DNA of 27,046 nt from NCBI RefSeq assembly GCF_000716675.1, contig NZ_JNXT01000084.1, forward strand, positions 1-27,046, in the 5' to 3' direction. The position numbers and the translations under genes were made by a program. Source of the stretch: Streptomyces alboflavus (GTDB lineage: Bacteria > Actinomycetota > Actinomycetes > Streptomycetales > Streptomycetaceae). The notes below the pieces were generated by a model, which saw only the letters and a program-made list of their open reading frames with translations, was not told where the DNA came from and searched no databases. Shown here in pieces: positions 1 to 7,657 of the stretch (the stretch's first letter is position 1; each line of letters starts with the position of its first letter).

Positions 1-252
1 CTTCTGGCCCACCGCAGGGTGAGCGCCGCCCCTGGGGGTCACCCGCCATCGGCGACTGCAGACCCGTGACCTCACCGCCGCTCCGCGGCGGACATCTCCC
101 ACCCGCCCCCAAGCTCTTAAGGAGCAGGGGGGACCCCCATCCCGCTTCTGGCCCACCGCAGGGTGAACGCCGCCCGCGGGGGTCGTCCACCATCGGCGAC
201 TGCAGGCCCGCGGCCTCGCCGCCGCTTCGCGGCGGATGTCCCCCACCCGCCC
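1..252. repeat. Composite intergenic repeat, two direct copies 144 bp apart
   Basis: The module beginning CTTCTGGCCCACCGCAGGGT at 1 recurs at 145. Each copy runs through a short CACC/GGTG dyad, a CATCGGCGACTGCAG block and a GC palindrome (75-91 in copy 1, about 216-232 in copy 2). Copy 1 then continues through 92-143 with a GCTCTTAAGGAGC hairpin followed by GGGGGG/CCCCC. The stretch 75-143 matches the reverse complement of 3658-3726 at 67 of 69 positions. No convincing gene lies here: the open frames are Pro/Arg-rich by-products of GC bias. Similar hairpin-rich intergenic repeats are common in Streptomyces; whether they act as terminators or as REP-like elements is unknown. Confidence 0.75.
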
Positions 253-282
253 ACCTCCGAGGCCCCGCCACCGCCGACGCCC

Positions 283-494
283 GGCCATCCCCGAGGCCCG
301 ACTGCTCCCGAGGCCCGACTGCCCCCGACGCCCGGCTGCCCCCGAGGTCCGACTACCCCCGACGCCCGGCTGCCCCCGAGGTCCGACTACCCCCGACGCC
401 CGGCTGCCCCGGGGCCCGGCTGCCCCCGAGGTCCGGCTGCCCCCGGGGCCCGACGCCTGCGGGGCCCGGCGCCTGCGGGGCCCGGCGCCTGCGG
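283..494. repeat. Degenerate 17-bp tandem repeat array grading into 16-bp units
   Basis: About ten units of the type CTGCCCCCGACGCCCGG or CTGCCCCCGAGGTCCGA run head to tail from roughly 283 to 450. They are followed by three 16-bp units of the type GCCTGCGGGGCCCGGC (about 449-494). Because 17 is not a multiple of three, the translated pattern repeats only every 17 residues, in a different frame for each unit, so the array does not look coding. It sits inside the composite repeat, between a direct and an inverted copy. It is probably a slippage-expanded, length-variable locus. Confidence 0.7.
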
Positions 495-598
495 CCGCCG
501 ATGGCGAATGCCCCCCACTGGCGGCGTTCACCTCGCGGTGAACCAGAAATGGGCGGGCGGGGTGGGAGACATCCGCCGCGAAGCGGCGGCGGAGCCAC
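495..598 (-). repeat. Inverted copy of the composite intergenic repeat
   Basis: This is the composite module in reverse orientation relative to 1-252. It contains the CGATGGCGAA block, a perfect dyad GTTCACC-TCGC-GGTGAAC (526-543), GTGGGAGACATCCGC and the palindrome with CGAAG loop (about 570-586). The hairpin/GGGGGTCCCCC part of the module is missing here and replaced by AAATGGGCGGGCGGGG. Together with the copies at 1-252 it brackets the 17-bp array in an inverted-repeat arrangement. Confidence 0.65.
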
Positions 599-626
599 GG
601 ACCCGCAGCCGCCGACAGAAAGTTTA

Positions 627-687
627 TGTAGCGGTCGCTAGACAAATGAGCGACGAGGCGGCTACCGTTTTTGTAGCGGGGGCTACA
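627..687. promoter_or_regulatory. Two dyad operators 45 bp apart upstream of the alpha/beta hydrolase
   Basis: A perfect dyad TGTAGC-GGGG-GCTACA lies at 672-687. A near copy, TGTAGC-GGTC-GCTAGA with one arm mismatch, lies at 627-642, exactly 45 bp upstream. A GGCTAC half site at 660-665 adds a third arm. The 16-bp dyad geometry is typical of TetR-family operators. The last site ends 27 bp before the hydrolase start at 715. No TetR gene adjoins it on the left, and the TetR gene in this window has a different operator, so the regulator is probably encoded outside the window. Confidence 0.6.
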
Positions 688-714
688 GATACTCGACCCG
701 AGGGGGACCCAGGC

Positions 715-1548
715 ATGTCCGCAGGCATGAGCACAGACACACGCACGACCGAGGCGCCGTACGCCCGAACCACCCTCGGAGAGGGCCCCGCCCTGCTCCT
801 GGCACACGGCGCGGGCGGCTCCGTGGAGGCCAACTTCGGCCCGATCCTGCCGACCCTGGCGGCGACCCACAGAGCCGTGGCCGTCGACTACCCGGGCACG
901 GGGCAGACACCCCGCACCAAGGAGCCCCTCACGCTGGACACCCTCGCGGACGAGCTGATCGCCGCGGCCGACGCGGAGGGCGCGGACACCTTCGCCCTGG
1001 CGGGGTATTCGCTGGGCACGGCGGTGGCCGTCCGCACGGCGGCCCGCCACCCGGACCGGGTGAGGGCCCTGGTCCTGACGGCCCACTTCGCCCGCCCGGA
1101 CACCCGCATGACCCTCACCGCCCAGACCTGGCACCACCTGGCCTCGTCCCGCGACCGGGACGAGCTGGCCCGCTTCCTGCTCCCGCTCGCCCTGAGCCCC
1201 GAGGCCCTGGACGCCCTGTCCCCGGAGCAGCTCGCGGCGGCCCTGCGGGGCACGGCGGAATCGGCCCCCGAGGGCAGCGCGGACCACGTCGACCTGGTGC
1301 TCCGCACGGACGTCCGCGCGGATCTGGCGGCCATAACCGCCCCGACCCTGGTCATCACGACCACGCGGGACCAGCTGGTCCCGCCCGCCCTCCAGCGCGA
1401 GGTGGCAGCCGGGATCAAGGGTGCCGAAGTGGCCGAGATGGGCACAGGCCACCTCCCCTTCGCCGAGGACCCGGCGCGGTGGCAGCGCTTGATCACGGGC
1501 TTCCTGGCGGAGGTGGAGTCGGGGCCGTCGGCCAGGGCCGCCGAATAG
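715..1548 (+). CDS. Alpha/beta-fold hydrolase
   Basis: The protein has 277 residues and is probably a cytoplasmic serine hydrolase of the alpha/beta-hydrolase superfamily; the substrate is unknown. Visible signatures are the oxyanion-hole segment LLAHGAGGS near the N terminus, the nucleophile elbow GYSLG, an acidic residue in TTTRDQLVPP and the catalytic histidine in GTGHLPF near the C terminus, which together give a complete Ser-Asp-His set. ATG 715 was chosen because GAGGGGGA lies 6-10 bases upstream; ATG 727 is an in-frame alternative. The frame is open back to 163, but that part translates the intergenic repeats and is not counted. The gene is monocistronic and is preceded by paired dyad operators that suggest repression by a TetR-type protein. 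A role in esterase, lactonase or haloperoxidase-like chemistry cannot be decided from sequence. Confidence 0.9.
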   Translation: MSAGMSTDTRTTEAPYARTTLGEGPALLLAHGAGGSVEANFGPILPTLAATHRAVAVDYPGTGQTPRTKEPLTLDTLADELIAAADAEGADTFALAGYSLGTAVAVRTAARHPDRVRALVLTAHFARPDTRMTLTAQTWHHLASSRDRDELARFLLPLALSPEALDALSPEQLAAALRGTAESAPEGSADHVDLVLRTDVRADLAAITAPTLVITTTRDQLVPPALQREVAAGIKGAEVAEMGTGHLPFAEDPARWQRLITGFLAEVESGPSARAAE

Positions 1549-1586
1549 ACCCTGCTCACACTTGGGCCATCAGGGGTTGCCCCTTA

Positions 1587-1600
1587 TTACCGACGGGTAG
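1587..1600. promoter_or_regulatory. Dyad operator candidate upstream of the acyl-CoA dehydrogenase
   Basis: TTACC-GACG-GGTAG (1587-1600) is an inverted repeat with one mismatch between its 5-bp arms. A related half, TTACTGGTA, lies at 1624-1632. Dyads of the TTACC-n4-GGTAA type are plausible sites for TetR-family fatty-acid regulators, but this is inference. The site lies about 80 bp before the start at 1680. The overlapping short hairpin AGGGG-TTG-CCCCT (1572-1584) could be a weak terminator for the hydrolase. Confidence 0.4.
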
Positions 1601-1679
1601 CATCATGGTCAACGACTAGCTACTTACTGGTACGCCCACGAGGATTCCAGCCTCCCAAGCCACTTACGGAGCCGTCGCC

Positions 1680-3506
1680 ATGGGGCACTACAAGTCGAAT
1701 CTCCGCGACATCGAGTTCAACCTCTTCGAGGTGCTCGGCCGCGACAAGCTGTACGGCAGCGGCCCGTTCGCGGAGATGGACGTCGAGACCGCCAAGAGCA
1801 TCCTCAGCGAGCTGTGCCGCCTCGCCGAGAACGAGCTCGCCGAGTCCTACGAGGACGCCGACCGCAACCCGCCGGTCTTCGACCCGGCGACCAGCACCGC
1901 CCCGGTCCCGGCCTCCTTCAAGAAGAGCTACCAGGCCTTCATGGACTCCGAGTACTGGCGCCTCGGCCTCCCCGAGGAGATCGGCGGCACCACCGCCCCC
2001 CGCTCCCTGATCTGGGCGTACGCGGAGCTGCTGCTCGGCGCCAACCCGGCGGTCTGGATGTACTCCTCCGGCCCGGCCTTCGCCGGCATCCTCTTCGAGG
2101 AGGGCAACGAGGCGCAGAAGAAGGTCGCCGAGATCGCCGTGGAGAAGCAGTGGGGCTCCACGATGGTCCTCACCGAGCCGGACGCGGGCTCCGACGTGGG
2201 CGCGGGCCGCACCAAGGCCGTGCAGCAGGAGGACGGCTCCTGGCACATCGAGGGCGTGAAGCGCTTCATCACGTCCGGTGAGCACGACATGTCGGAGAAC
2301 ATCCTCCACTACGTCCTCGCCCGCCCCGAGGGCCACGGCCCCGGCACCAAGGGCCTGTCCCTCTTCCTCGTGCCGAAGTACGACTTCGACTGGGAGACCG
2401 GCGAGCTCGGCGAGCGCAACGGCGTCTACGCGACCAACGTCGAGCACAAGATGGGCCTGAAGGCGTCCAACACCTGCGAGATGACGTTCGGCGACCAGCA
2501 CCCCGCCAAGGGCTGGCTGATCGGCGACAAGCACGACGGCATCCGCCAGATGTTCCGCATCATCGAGTTCGCCCGCATGATGGTCGGCACGAAGGCGATC
2601 TCGACGCTCTCCACGGGCTACCTGAACGCCCTGGAGTACGCCAAGGAGCGCGTCCAGGGCCCCGACCTCGCCCAGTTCATGGACAAGACCGCGCCGAAGG
2701 TGACGATCACTCACCACCCGGACGTGCGCCGCTCCCTGATGACGCAGAAGGCGTACGCGGAGGGCATGCGCGATCTCGTCCTGCACACCGCCGCCGTCCA
2801 GGACGAGATCGCGGTCAAGGAGGCGAACGACGAGGACGCCTCGCAGCTCCACGCCCTGAACGACCTGCTCCTGCCCATCGTGAAGGGCTACGGCTCGGAG
2901 AAGGCCTACGAGCAGCTGGCGCAGTCGCTCCAGACGTTCGGCGGCTCGGGTTACCTCCAGGAGTACCCGATCGAGCAGTACATCCGCGACGCCAAGATCG
3001 ACACCCTCTACGAGGGCACCACCGCGATCCAGGGCCAGGACTTCTTCTTCCGGAAGATCGTCCGCAACCAGGGTGCCGCGCTGAACGGCCTCGCCGAGGA
3101 CATCAAGAAGTTCCTCGCCGTCGGCACCGGCGGCGAGCAGCTCGCCGGGGCCCGCGAGGAGCTGGCCAAGGCGGCCGTCGAGCTGGAGGCCATGGTCGGC
3201 GTCATGCTCACCGACCTCGCGGCCACGGAGCAGGACGTCAAGTCCATCTACAAGGTCGGCCTCAACACCACCCGCCTCCTCCTCGCCTCCGGCGACGTCG
3301 TCGTCGGGTACCTGCTCCTGCGGGGTGCCGCCGTCGCCGCCGAGAAGCTGGAGACCGCCACGGCGAAGGACCAGGCGTTCTACCAGGGCAAGATCGCCGC
3401 CGCGAAATTCTTCGCCGCGAACGTCCTGCCGGGCGTGGCCACCCAGCGCGCCCTCTCCGAGAGCGTGACCCTCGACCTGATGGAACTGGACGAGGCGGCG
3501 TTCTAG
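1680..3506 (+). CDS. Acyl-CoA dehydrogenase, FadE5-type (long form with extra C-terminal domain)
   Basis: The protein has 608 residues and should be an FAD-dependent acyl-CoA dehydrogenase that introduces the 2,3-double bond in the first step of beta-oxidation. It opens with [20 protein letters not shown], the conserved N terminus of the actinobacterial FadE5 group (about 610 residues, broad chain-length range). The FAD/substrate segment [17 protein letters not shown] starts at residue 158. The catalytic base is expected at Glu445 in LYEGTTAIQ. The last 120 or so residues form the additional helical C-terminal domain of this subfamily. ATG 1680 follows CGGAG (1667-1671) by 8 bases. The gene stands alone: a dyad operator candidate lies upstream and a strong hairpin terminator follows at 3517. 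FadE5 is well studied in mycobacteria; the exact substrate range here is inferred. Confidence 0.93.
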   Translation: MGHYKSNLRDIEFNLFEVLGRDKLYGSGPFAEMDVETAKSILSELCRLAENELAESYEDADRNPPVFDPATSTAPVPASFKKSYQAFMDSEYWRLGLPEEIGGTTAPRSLIWAYAELLLGANPAVWMYSSGPAFAGILFEEGNEAQKKVAEIAVEKQWGSTMVLTEPDAGSDVGAGRTKAVQQEDGSWHIEGVKRFITSGEHDMSENILHYVLARPEGHGPGTKGLSLFLVPKYDFDWETGELGERNGVYATNVEHKMGLKASNTCEMTFGDQHPAKGWLIGDKHDGIRQMFRIIEFARMMVGTKAISTLSTGYLNALEYAKERVQGPDLAQFMDKTAPKVTITHHPDVRRSLMTQKAYAEGMRDLVLHTAAVQDEIAVKEANDEDASQLHALNDLLLPIVKGYGSEKAYEQLAQSLQTFGGSGYLQEYPIEQYIRDAKIDTLYEGTTAIQGQDFFFRKIVRNQGAALNGLAEDIKKFLAVGTGGEQLAGAREELAKAAVELEAMVGVMLTDLAATEQDVKSIYKVGLNTTRLLLASGDVVVGYLLLRGAAVAAEKLETATAKDQAFYQGKIAAAKFFAANVLPGVATQRALSESVTLDLMELDEAAF

Positions 3507-3516
3507 CCCCACCCCC

Positions 3517-3548
3517 TGTGGCCCGCCTCCGCACCGGGGCGGGCCACA
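3517..3548 (+). terminator. Strong hairpin terminator after the acyl-CoA dehydrogenase
   Basis: A perfect 11-bp stem, TGTGGCCCGCC (3517-3527) against GGCGGGCCACA (3538-3548), with a 10-base loop starts 10 bases after the stop codon. There is no U-tract, as is usual in Streptomyces. Confidence 0.8.
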
Positions 3549-3589
3549 GCCATGCGCGAACGGGCCGCACGGCCAGAGGCGAAGGCCGG

Positions 3590-3745
3590 GCAGCCGGGCA
3601 GCCGCCGACGGCGAACGGCCCCCACGGGCGGGGGTCACTTTGCTGTGAGGCAGAAACGGGATGGGGGTCCCCCCTGCTCCTTAAGAGCTTGGGGGCGGGT
3701 GGGAGATATCCGCCGCGAAGCGGCGGGACAGGAAACCCGCACCAG
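3590..3745 (-). repeat. Composite intergenic repeat, inverted copy with full hairpin module
   Basis: This is a reverse-orientation copy of the module at 1-252. The core 3658-3726 matches 75-143 at 67 of 69 positions, including the TTAAG-loop hairpin and GGGGGTCCCCCC. Upstream of the core the dyad is TCAC-TTTGCT-GTGA, different in sequence from GTTCACC/GGTGAAC at 526-543 but again able to form a stem. It fills the space between the acyl-CoA dehydrogenase terminator and the M18 aminopeptidase; no gene is evident in it. Confidence 0.75.
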
Positions 3746-3776
3746 CCCCCCGCAGGGGCGTAGCTAAGGTGACGCC

Positions 3777-5081
3777 ATGAGCACACGCGCCCGCTTCGAC
3801 CGCGGCCACACCGACGACCTCATCACCTTCCTGGCGGCGAGCCCCTCCCCGTACCACGCCGTGGCGAGCGCCGCCGAGCGCCTGGAGAAAGCCGGCTTCC
3901 GGCAGGTCGCCGAGACCGACACCTGGGACGGCTCGACCGGCGGCAAGTACGTGCTGCGGGGCGGCGCGATCGTCGCGTGGTACGTCCCGGAGGGCACCGC
4001 CCCCCACACCCCGTACCGCATCGTCGGCGCCCACACCGACTCCCCGAACCTGCGCGTCAAGCCCCTGCCGGACACCGGTGCGCACGGCTGGCGCCAGGTG
4101 GCCGTGGAGATCTACGGCGGCCCCCTGCTCAACTCCTGGCTGGACCGCGACCTGGGCCTGGCGGGCCGCCTGTCCCTGCGCGACGGCACCTCCCGCCTGG
4201 TCAACATCGACCGCGCCCTGCTCCGCGTACCCCAACTGGCCATCCACATGGACCGTTCGGTGCACACCGACGGCCTGAAGCTCGACAAGCAGAAGCACAT
4301 GCAGCCCATCTGGGGCCTCGGCGAGGACGTCCGCGAGGGCGACCTGATCCGCTTCGTCGAGGAGGAGTGCGGCCTCGCCCCCGGCGAGGTGACCGGCTGG
4401 GACCTGATGACGCACTCCATCGAGCCGCCCGCGTACCTGGGCCGCGACCGCGACCTGCTCGCGGGCCCCCGCATGGACAACCTCCTGTCCGTGCACGCCG
4501 GTACGGCGGCGCTCGCCGCCGCGGCCACTTCCCCCGACGCCGACGCGCTCCCGTACATCCCCGTCCTCGCCGCCTTCGACCACGAGGAGAACGGCTCCCA
4601 GTCCGACACCGGCGCCGACGGCCCGCTGCTCGGCACGGTCCTGGAGCGTTCGGTGTTCGCGCGCGGCGGTACGTACGAGGACAAGGCGCGGGCCTTCGCG
4701 GGCACCGTCTGTCTGTCGTCCGACACCGGCCACGCCGTCCACCCCAACTACGCCGAGCGGCACGACCCGACGCACCACCCGCGCGCCAACCGGGGCCCGA
4801 TCCTGAAGGTGAACGTCAACAACCGGTACGCCACCGACGGCGGCGGCCGCGCCGTCTTCGCCGCCGCCTGCGAGAAGGCGGGCGTGCCGTTCCAGGCGTT
4901 CGTCTCCAACAACTCGATGCCCTGCGGCACGACGATCGGCCCGATCACGGCCGCGCGGCACGGCATCAAGACGGTCGACATCGGCGTGGCGATCCTGTCG
5001 ATGCACAGTGCGCGCGAGCTGTGCGGCGCGGACGACCCGCACCTCCTCGCGGACGCGCTGCTCGCGTTCCTGGAGGGCTGA
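3777..5081 (+). CDS. M18 family aminopeptidase (aspartyl aminopeptidase type)
   Basis: The protein has 434 residues, the usual size for the family, and should be a cytoplasmic dinuclear-zinc aminopeptidase that removes N-terminal, preferentially acidic, residues from peptides. All expected metal and catalytic residues are visible: His86 in GAHTDSPNLRVKP, Asp234 in GPRMDNL, Glu270-Glu271 in FDHEENGS (catalytic base then ligand), Asp316 in SSDTGHAVHPNY and His410 in LSMHSARE. The substrate-pocket segments YGGPLLNSWLDRDL and NNSMPCGTTIGP are also intact. ATG 3777 is preceded by AAGGTGA at 3766-3772. The gene follows a repeat-filled gap and ends 52 bases before the LURP-one-like gene. It is a housekeeping peptidase, and nothing suggests it is broken. 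Confidence 0.95.
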   Translation: MSTRARFDRGHTDDLITFLAASPSPYHAVASAAERLEKAGFRQVAETDTWDGSTGGKYVLRGGAIVAWYVPEGTAPHTPYRIVGAHTDSPNLRVKPLPDTGAHGWRQVAVEIYGGPLLNSWLDRDLGLAGRLSLRDGTSRLVNIDRALLRVPQLAIHMDRSVHTDGLKLDKQKHMQPIWGLGEDVREGDLIRFVEEECGLAPGEVTGWDLMTHSIEPPAYLGRDRDLLAGPRMDNLLSVHAGTAALAAAATSPDADALPYIPVLAAFDHEENGSQSDTGADGPLLGTVLERSVFARGGTYEDKARAFAGTVCLSSDTGHAVHPNYAERHDPTHHPRANRGPILKVNVNNRYATDGGGRAVFAAACEKAGVPFQAFVSNNSMPCGTTIGPITAARHGIKTVDIGVAILSMHSARELCGADDPHLLADALLAFLEG

Positions 5082-5107
5082 ACCGGCCGGTCGCCGGGGG
5101 GATATCG

Positions 5108-5137
5108 CCCCGTATCGGGGTACTCATGGGCGCATGA
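5108..5137 (+). promoter_or_regulatory. Hairpin and three-codon upstream ORF at the start of the LURP-one-like gene
   Basis: A perfect dyad CCCCG-TAT-CGGGG (5108-5120) includes the only Shine-Dalgarno-like GGGG. That GGGG is 5 bases from an ATG at 5126 that opens a mini-ORF of three codons (Met-Gly-Ala) ending in TGA. The TGA overlaps the next ATG at 5134 as ATGA. The main ATG is 13 bases from the GGGG, poor spacing on its own, so coupled re-initiation is plausible. This is an interpretation of sequence only. Confidence 0.35.
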
Positions 5138-5634
5138 GACTTCTCGTACGCGACCGGCTCTTCGGCATCGGCGACGACTACTGGATCGAGGACGACCGGG
5201 GCCAGAAGGTCTTCCTCGTCGACGGCAAGGCGATGCGGCTGCGGGACACCTTCGAGCTGAAGGATCCACAGGGGCGGGTCCTCATCGACATCCACGCGAA
5301 GATGCTCGCCCTGCGCGACACGATGGTGATCGAGCGCGAGGGCGAGCCGCTCGCCCGCGTCAAACGCAAGCGCCTTTCCCTGCTGCGCAATCACTACCGG
5401 GTGGAGCTGGCCGACGGATCGAACACCCTCGACGTCAGCGGCAAGATCCTGGACCGCGAGTTCGCCGTCGAGTACGAGGGCGAACTCCTCGCGGACATCT
5501 CACGGCGCTGGTTCACCGTCCGCGACACCTACGGCCTCCACATCACCCGCGAGGACGCCGACCCGGCCCTGCTCGTGGCGATCACGGTCTGCGTGATCCA
5601 CCTGGCGGAGAAGGAACGCGGCGCAACGGACTAG
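5134..5634 (+). CDS. LURP-one-related (Tubby C-terminal-like) protein
   Basis: The protein has 166 residues and resembles the LURP-one-related family. It is built from repeated strand pairs such as DDYWIEDDRGQKVFLVDGK, FELKDPQGRVLIDIHAK and GKILDREFAVEYEGELLADIS, ending in a hydrophobic helix (ALLVAITVCVIHLAEKER), as in Tubby/LURP-one folds and phospholipid scramblase relatives. The biochemical role in bacteria is not established; membrane or lipid association is inferred from the fold. ATG 5134 was chosen because MRLLVRDRLF is the usual family start; the open frame extends further upstream over the end of the M18 gene but has no good start. The initiation region has the unusual mini-ORF described separately. 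The gene converges on the nitrilase-family gene across a hairpin repeat. Confidence 0.82.
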   Translation: MRLLVRDRLFGIGDDYWIEDDRGQKVFLVDGKAMRLRDTFELKDPQGRVLIDIHAKMLALRDTMVIEREGEPLARVKRKRLSLLRNHYRVELADGSNTLDVSGKILDREFAVEYEGELLADISRRWFTVRDTYGLHITREDADPALLVAITVCVIHLAEKERGATD

Positions 5635-5701
5635 CGGCTCACCCCGTCGGCCTGCCCCGCAGCTGCCGTCCAACCCTGTGGGCAGCTGGGCCGCCAGGGG
5701 C

Positions 5702-5752
5702 GATGGGGGTCCCCCCTGCTCGAGCGAAGCCGAGAGCTTGGGGGAGGGTGGG
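5702..5752. repeat. Short copy of the hairpin repeat, likely bidirectional terminator
   Basis: GATGGGGGTCCCCCCTGCTC (5702-5721) is followed by GAGCGAAGCCGAGAGCTTGGGGG. This is the same module as 3658-3695 but with a longer CTCG-GAG hairpin in place of the TTAAG loop. It lies between two convergent genes (ends at 5634 and 5777), where a terminator for both is expected. The GGGGGTCCCCCC-GCTCGAGCGAAGCCGAG pattern is a familiar dispersed Streptomyces intergenic motif. Confidence 0.65.
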
Positions 5753-5776
5753 CACAGCCCCGTCCGACGGCGACCG

Positions 5777-6565
5777 TTACGACAACCTGCGGTCCTTGAG
5801 CGCCGGGAACTCCTCCCGGGTCTGAGCCACCTTGGCCAAGTCGAGGTCCACCGTAAGCACAACCTCCTCCGCCCCGGCCGCCTCGGCCAGAACCTCACCC
5901 CACGGGTCGACCACCACGCTGGCCCCCGCCTGCGGCACCCCCGCATGCGTCCCCGCGGTCCCGCACGCCAACACGAACACCTGGTCCTCGACGGCCCGGG
6001 CCCGCGCGAACAGCGACCAGTGCGCCCGCCGCCGCGCAGGCCACCCCGCGGGCACGACGAACACCTCGGCCCCGGCGTCGACGAGCCCCCGGAACAGCTC
6101 GGGAAAGCGCAGGTCGTAGCAGGTGGCGAGGCCGAGCACGGCCTCGGGCGCCCGGGCGGTGACCAGCTCCGTGCCCGCGCCCATCATCACGGCCTCGCCC
6201 TTGTCGAAGCCGAACCGGTGGATCTTCCGGTAGGAGGCGGCGAGCTCGCCCTCGGGCGAGAAGACGAGGGAGGTGTTGTACAGACCCCCGTCGGGGGCGC
6301 GTTCCGGGATCGACCCGGCGTGCAGCCACACCCCGGACTCCCGCGCGGCCTTGGCCATCACTTCGTACGTGGGCCCCTGGAGCGGCTCGGCCTCGGCGTC
6401 GAAGGACTCGTAGGCGAAGGCCCCCGTCGTCCACAGTTCGGGCAGCACGAGCAGGGCGGAACGCTCCCGCTCGGCGACCTCGCGTACCAGCGAAGACACC
6501 CGCTGACGACGGGAATTGACTGATTCGTCATCGTCTACGGCGATCTGGAGGAGAGAGGCGCGCAC
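5777..6565 (-). CDS. Carbon-nitrogen hydrolase (nitrilase superfamily)
   Basis: The protein has 262 residues, the size of a single-domain nitrilase-superfamily amidase. The Glu-Lys-Cys catalytic triad is complete: Glu43 in VLPELWTTG, Lys114 in SYRKIHRFGF and Cys149 in ATCYDLRFPEL. The sequence is closest in character to the branch hydrolysing omega-amides or deaminated glutathione (Nit/YafV-like), so a metabolite-repair role is plausible; the substrate is not proven. Start is GTG 6565, with AGGA about 10 bases upstream on the minus strand. It is divergent from the mycothiol-dependent isomerase-family gene, with 171 bases between start codons, and ends facing the LURP-one-like gene. Confidence 0.9.
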   Translation of the reverse strand: MRASLLQIAVDDDESVNSRRQRVSSLVREVAERERSALLVLPELWTTGAFAYESFDAEAEPLQGPTYEVMAKAARESGVWLHAGSIPERAPDGGLYNTSLVFSPEGELAASYRKIHRFGFDKGEAVMMGAGTELVTARAPEAVLGLATCYDLRFPELFRGLVDAGAEVFVVPAGWPARRRAHWSLFARARAVEDQVFVLACGTAGTHAGVPQAGASVVVDPWGEVLAEAAGAEEVVLTVDLDLAKVAQTREEFPALKDRRLS

Positions 6566-6736
6566 ACTACCACCGTCCTGGCATTCGAGCCGTCAAGTAG
6601 GCCTACGATCGTCACACGAAAGCACTGCCGGGGTGCCAGCGGGCAGCGTACTGTGATTTTCCGGGGGAACCCCCCGGACCCCCACGACGCGTCCCAGACA
6701 CCCACCGCCGCCCGCGTACGACCGCCGAGGGGTCCC

Positions 6737-7561
6737 GTGAGTCTCCATCCCAGCCTTCAAACCTACGCCGATGCCTGGACCCACTCCGTGGAAGCGATAT
6801 CCGAGCTGGTGTCCCCCCTCGCCGAGGGGGAGTGGAACCAGCCGACCCCCTGCCCGGCCTGGTCCGTGCGGGACATCGTGTCCCACGTCATCGGCCTCGA
6901 CTGCGAGATACTGGGGGACCCGCGCCCGATCCACACCCTGCCGCGCGACCTGTACCACGTACAGACCGAGGGCCAGCGCTACATGGAGATGCAGGTCGAC
7001 GTCCGCCGCCACCACACGGCACCCGAGATGACCTCCGAGCTGGAGTACACGATCATCCGCCGCTCCCGGCAGCTGCGGAACGAGTCCCGTGACCCCTCGA
7101 CGAAGGTGCGCGGCCCGCTCGGTACCGAGCAGACCCTGGAACTGGCCATGCGGACGCGGGCGTTCGACGTGTGGGTGCACGAGCAGGACCTGCGCACGGC
7201 CCTCAGGAAGCCGGGGAACATCGAGTCGCCGGGCGCGTACGTCGCCCGTGACCTGCTGCTGCAGGGGCTGCCGAAGGTGGTCGCGAAGAAGGCGGGCGCC
7301 CCGGCGAACTCCGCGGTGGTCTTCGACGTGAGCGGCCCCGTCGAGTTCCTGCGCACGGTGCGCGTCGACGCGGAGGGCAGGGCGACGGTGGACAGCGCCC
7401 CCTCGCTCGGCCCGCTCGCCACCATCGGCATGGACTGGGACACGTACTTCCGGCTCGCCTGCGGGCGGGTCTCGTACGCGGCCGTCAAGGACCGGGTGAA
7501 GGTCGAGGGCGACCAGGAGCTCGGCGACGCGATCCTCGGGGAGTTCGCCGTCACGCCGTAG
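6737..7561 (+). CDS. Maleylpyruvate isomerase family / mycothiol-dependent (DinB-like) protein
   Basis: The protein has 274 residues. The N-terminal half is a DinB-like four-helix bundle of the mycothiol-dependent maleylpyruvate isomerase type: TPCPAWSVRDIVSHVIGLD carries the first metal-ligand histidine and RAFDVWVHEQDLR carries the second metal-binding cluster. The C-terminal part (about 190-274) looks SCP2-like (VFDVSGPVEFLRTVRV, then DTYFRLACGRV). Members use mycothiol as thiol cofactor, a hallmark of actinobacteria; the actual reaction here is unknown. GTG 6737 was chosen over the longer open frame from 6653 because GAGG lies 6 bases upstream and homologues begin around SLHPSLQTYADAW. 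A short CTGCC/GGCAG dyad lies in the upstream gap. Downstream a hairpin terminator separates it from the convergent MFS gene. Confidence 0.85.
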   Translation: MSLHPSLQTYADAWTHSVEAISELVSPLAEGEWNQPTPCPAWSVRDIVSHVIGLDCEILGDPRPIHTLPRDLYHVQTEGQRYMEMQVDVRRHHTAPEMTSELEYTIIRRSRQLRNESRDPSTKVRGPLGTEQTLELAMRTRAFDVWVHEQDLRTALRKPGNIESPGAYVARDLLLQGLPKVVAKKAGAPANSAVVFDVSGPVEFLRTVRVDAEGRATVDSAPSLGPLATIGMDWDTYFRLACGRVSYAAVKDRVKVEGDQELGDAILGEFAVTP

Positions 7562-7572
7562 CGCGCCGGCCG

Positions 7573-7597
7573 GGGTTCCGGGGCGGTCCCGGAACCC
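7573..7597. terminator. Bidirectional hairpin terminator between convergent genes
   Basis: A perfect 10-bp stem, GGGTTCCGGG (7573-7582) against CCCGGAACCC (7588-7597), with loop GCGGT lies between the convergent ends at 7561 and 7658. Flanking CCGG/CCGG can extend the stem with a bulge. Confidence 0.75.
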
Positions 7598-7657
7598 GGC
7601 GGCGCGGCGGGCCCCCGCGCGACGGCCGGGGCGTACGTCTCAGCAGGTCGCCGGAGG

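Noticed and set aside
283..494. Possible CRISPR array
   Set aside because: Units are contiguous 16-17-bp tandem repeats without unique spacers, and no cas gene is near.
163..714. In-frame N-terminal extension of the alpha/beta hydrolase
   Set aside because: It translates repeat and operator DNA into Pro/Arg-rich low complexity; a good ribosome site precedes ATG 715.
1620..3638. Long minus-strand frame antisense to the acyl-CoA dehydrogenase
   Set aside because: Its composition (His/Leu/Gly/Val/Arg-rich, no domain) is that of a GC-bias shadow. The plus strand encodes an intact FadE5-type enzyme.
3681..5042. Long minus-strand frame opposite the M18 aminopeptidase
   Set aside because: The M18 protein has all metal ligands on the plus strand, and the antisense product has no recognisable feature.
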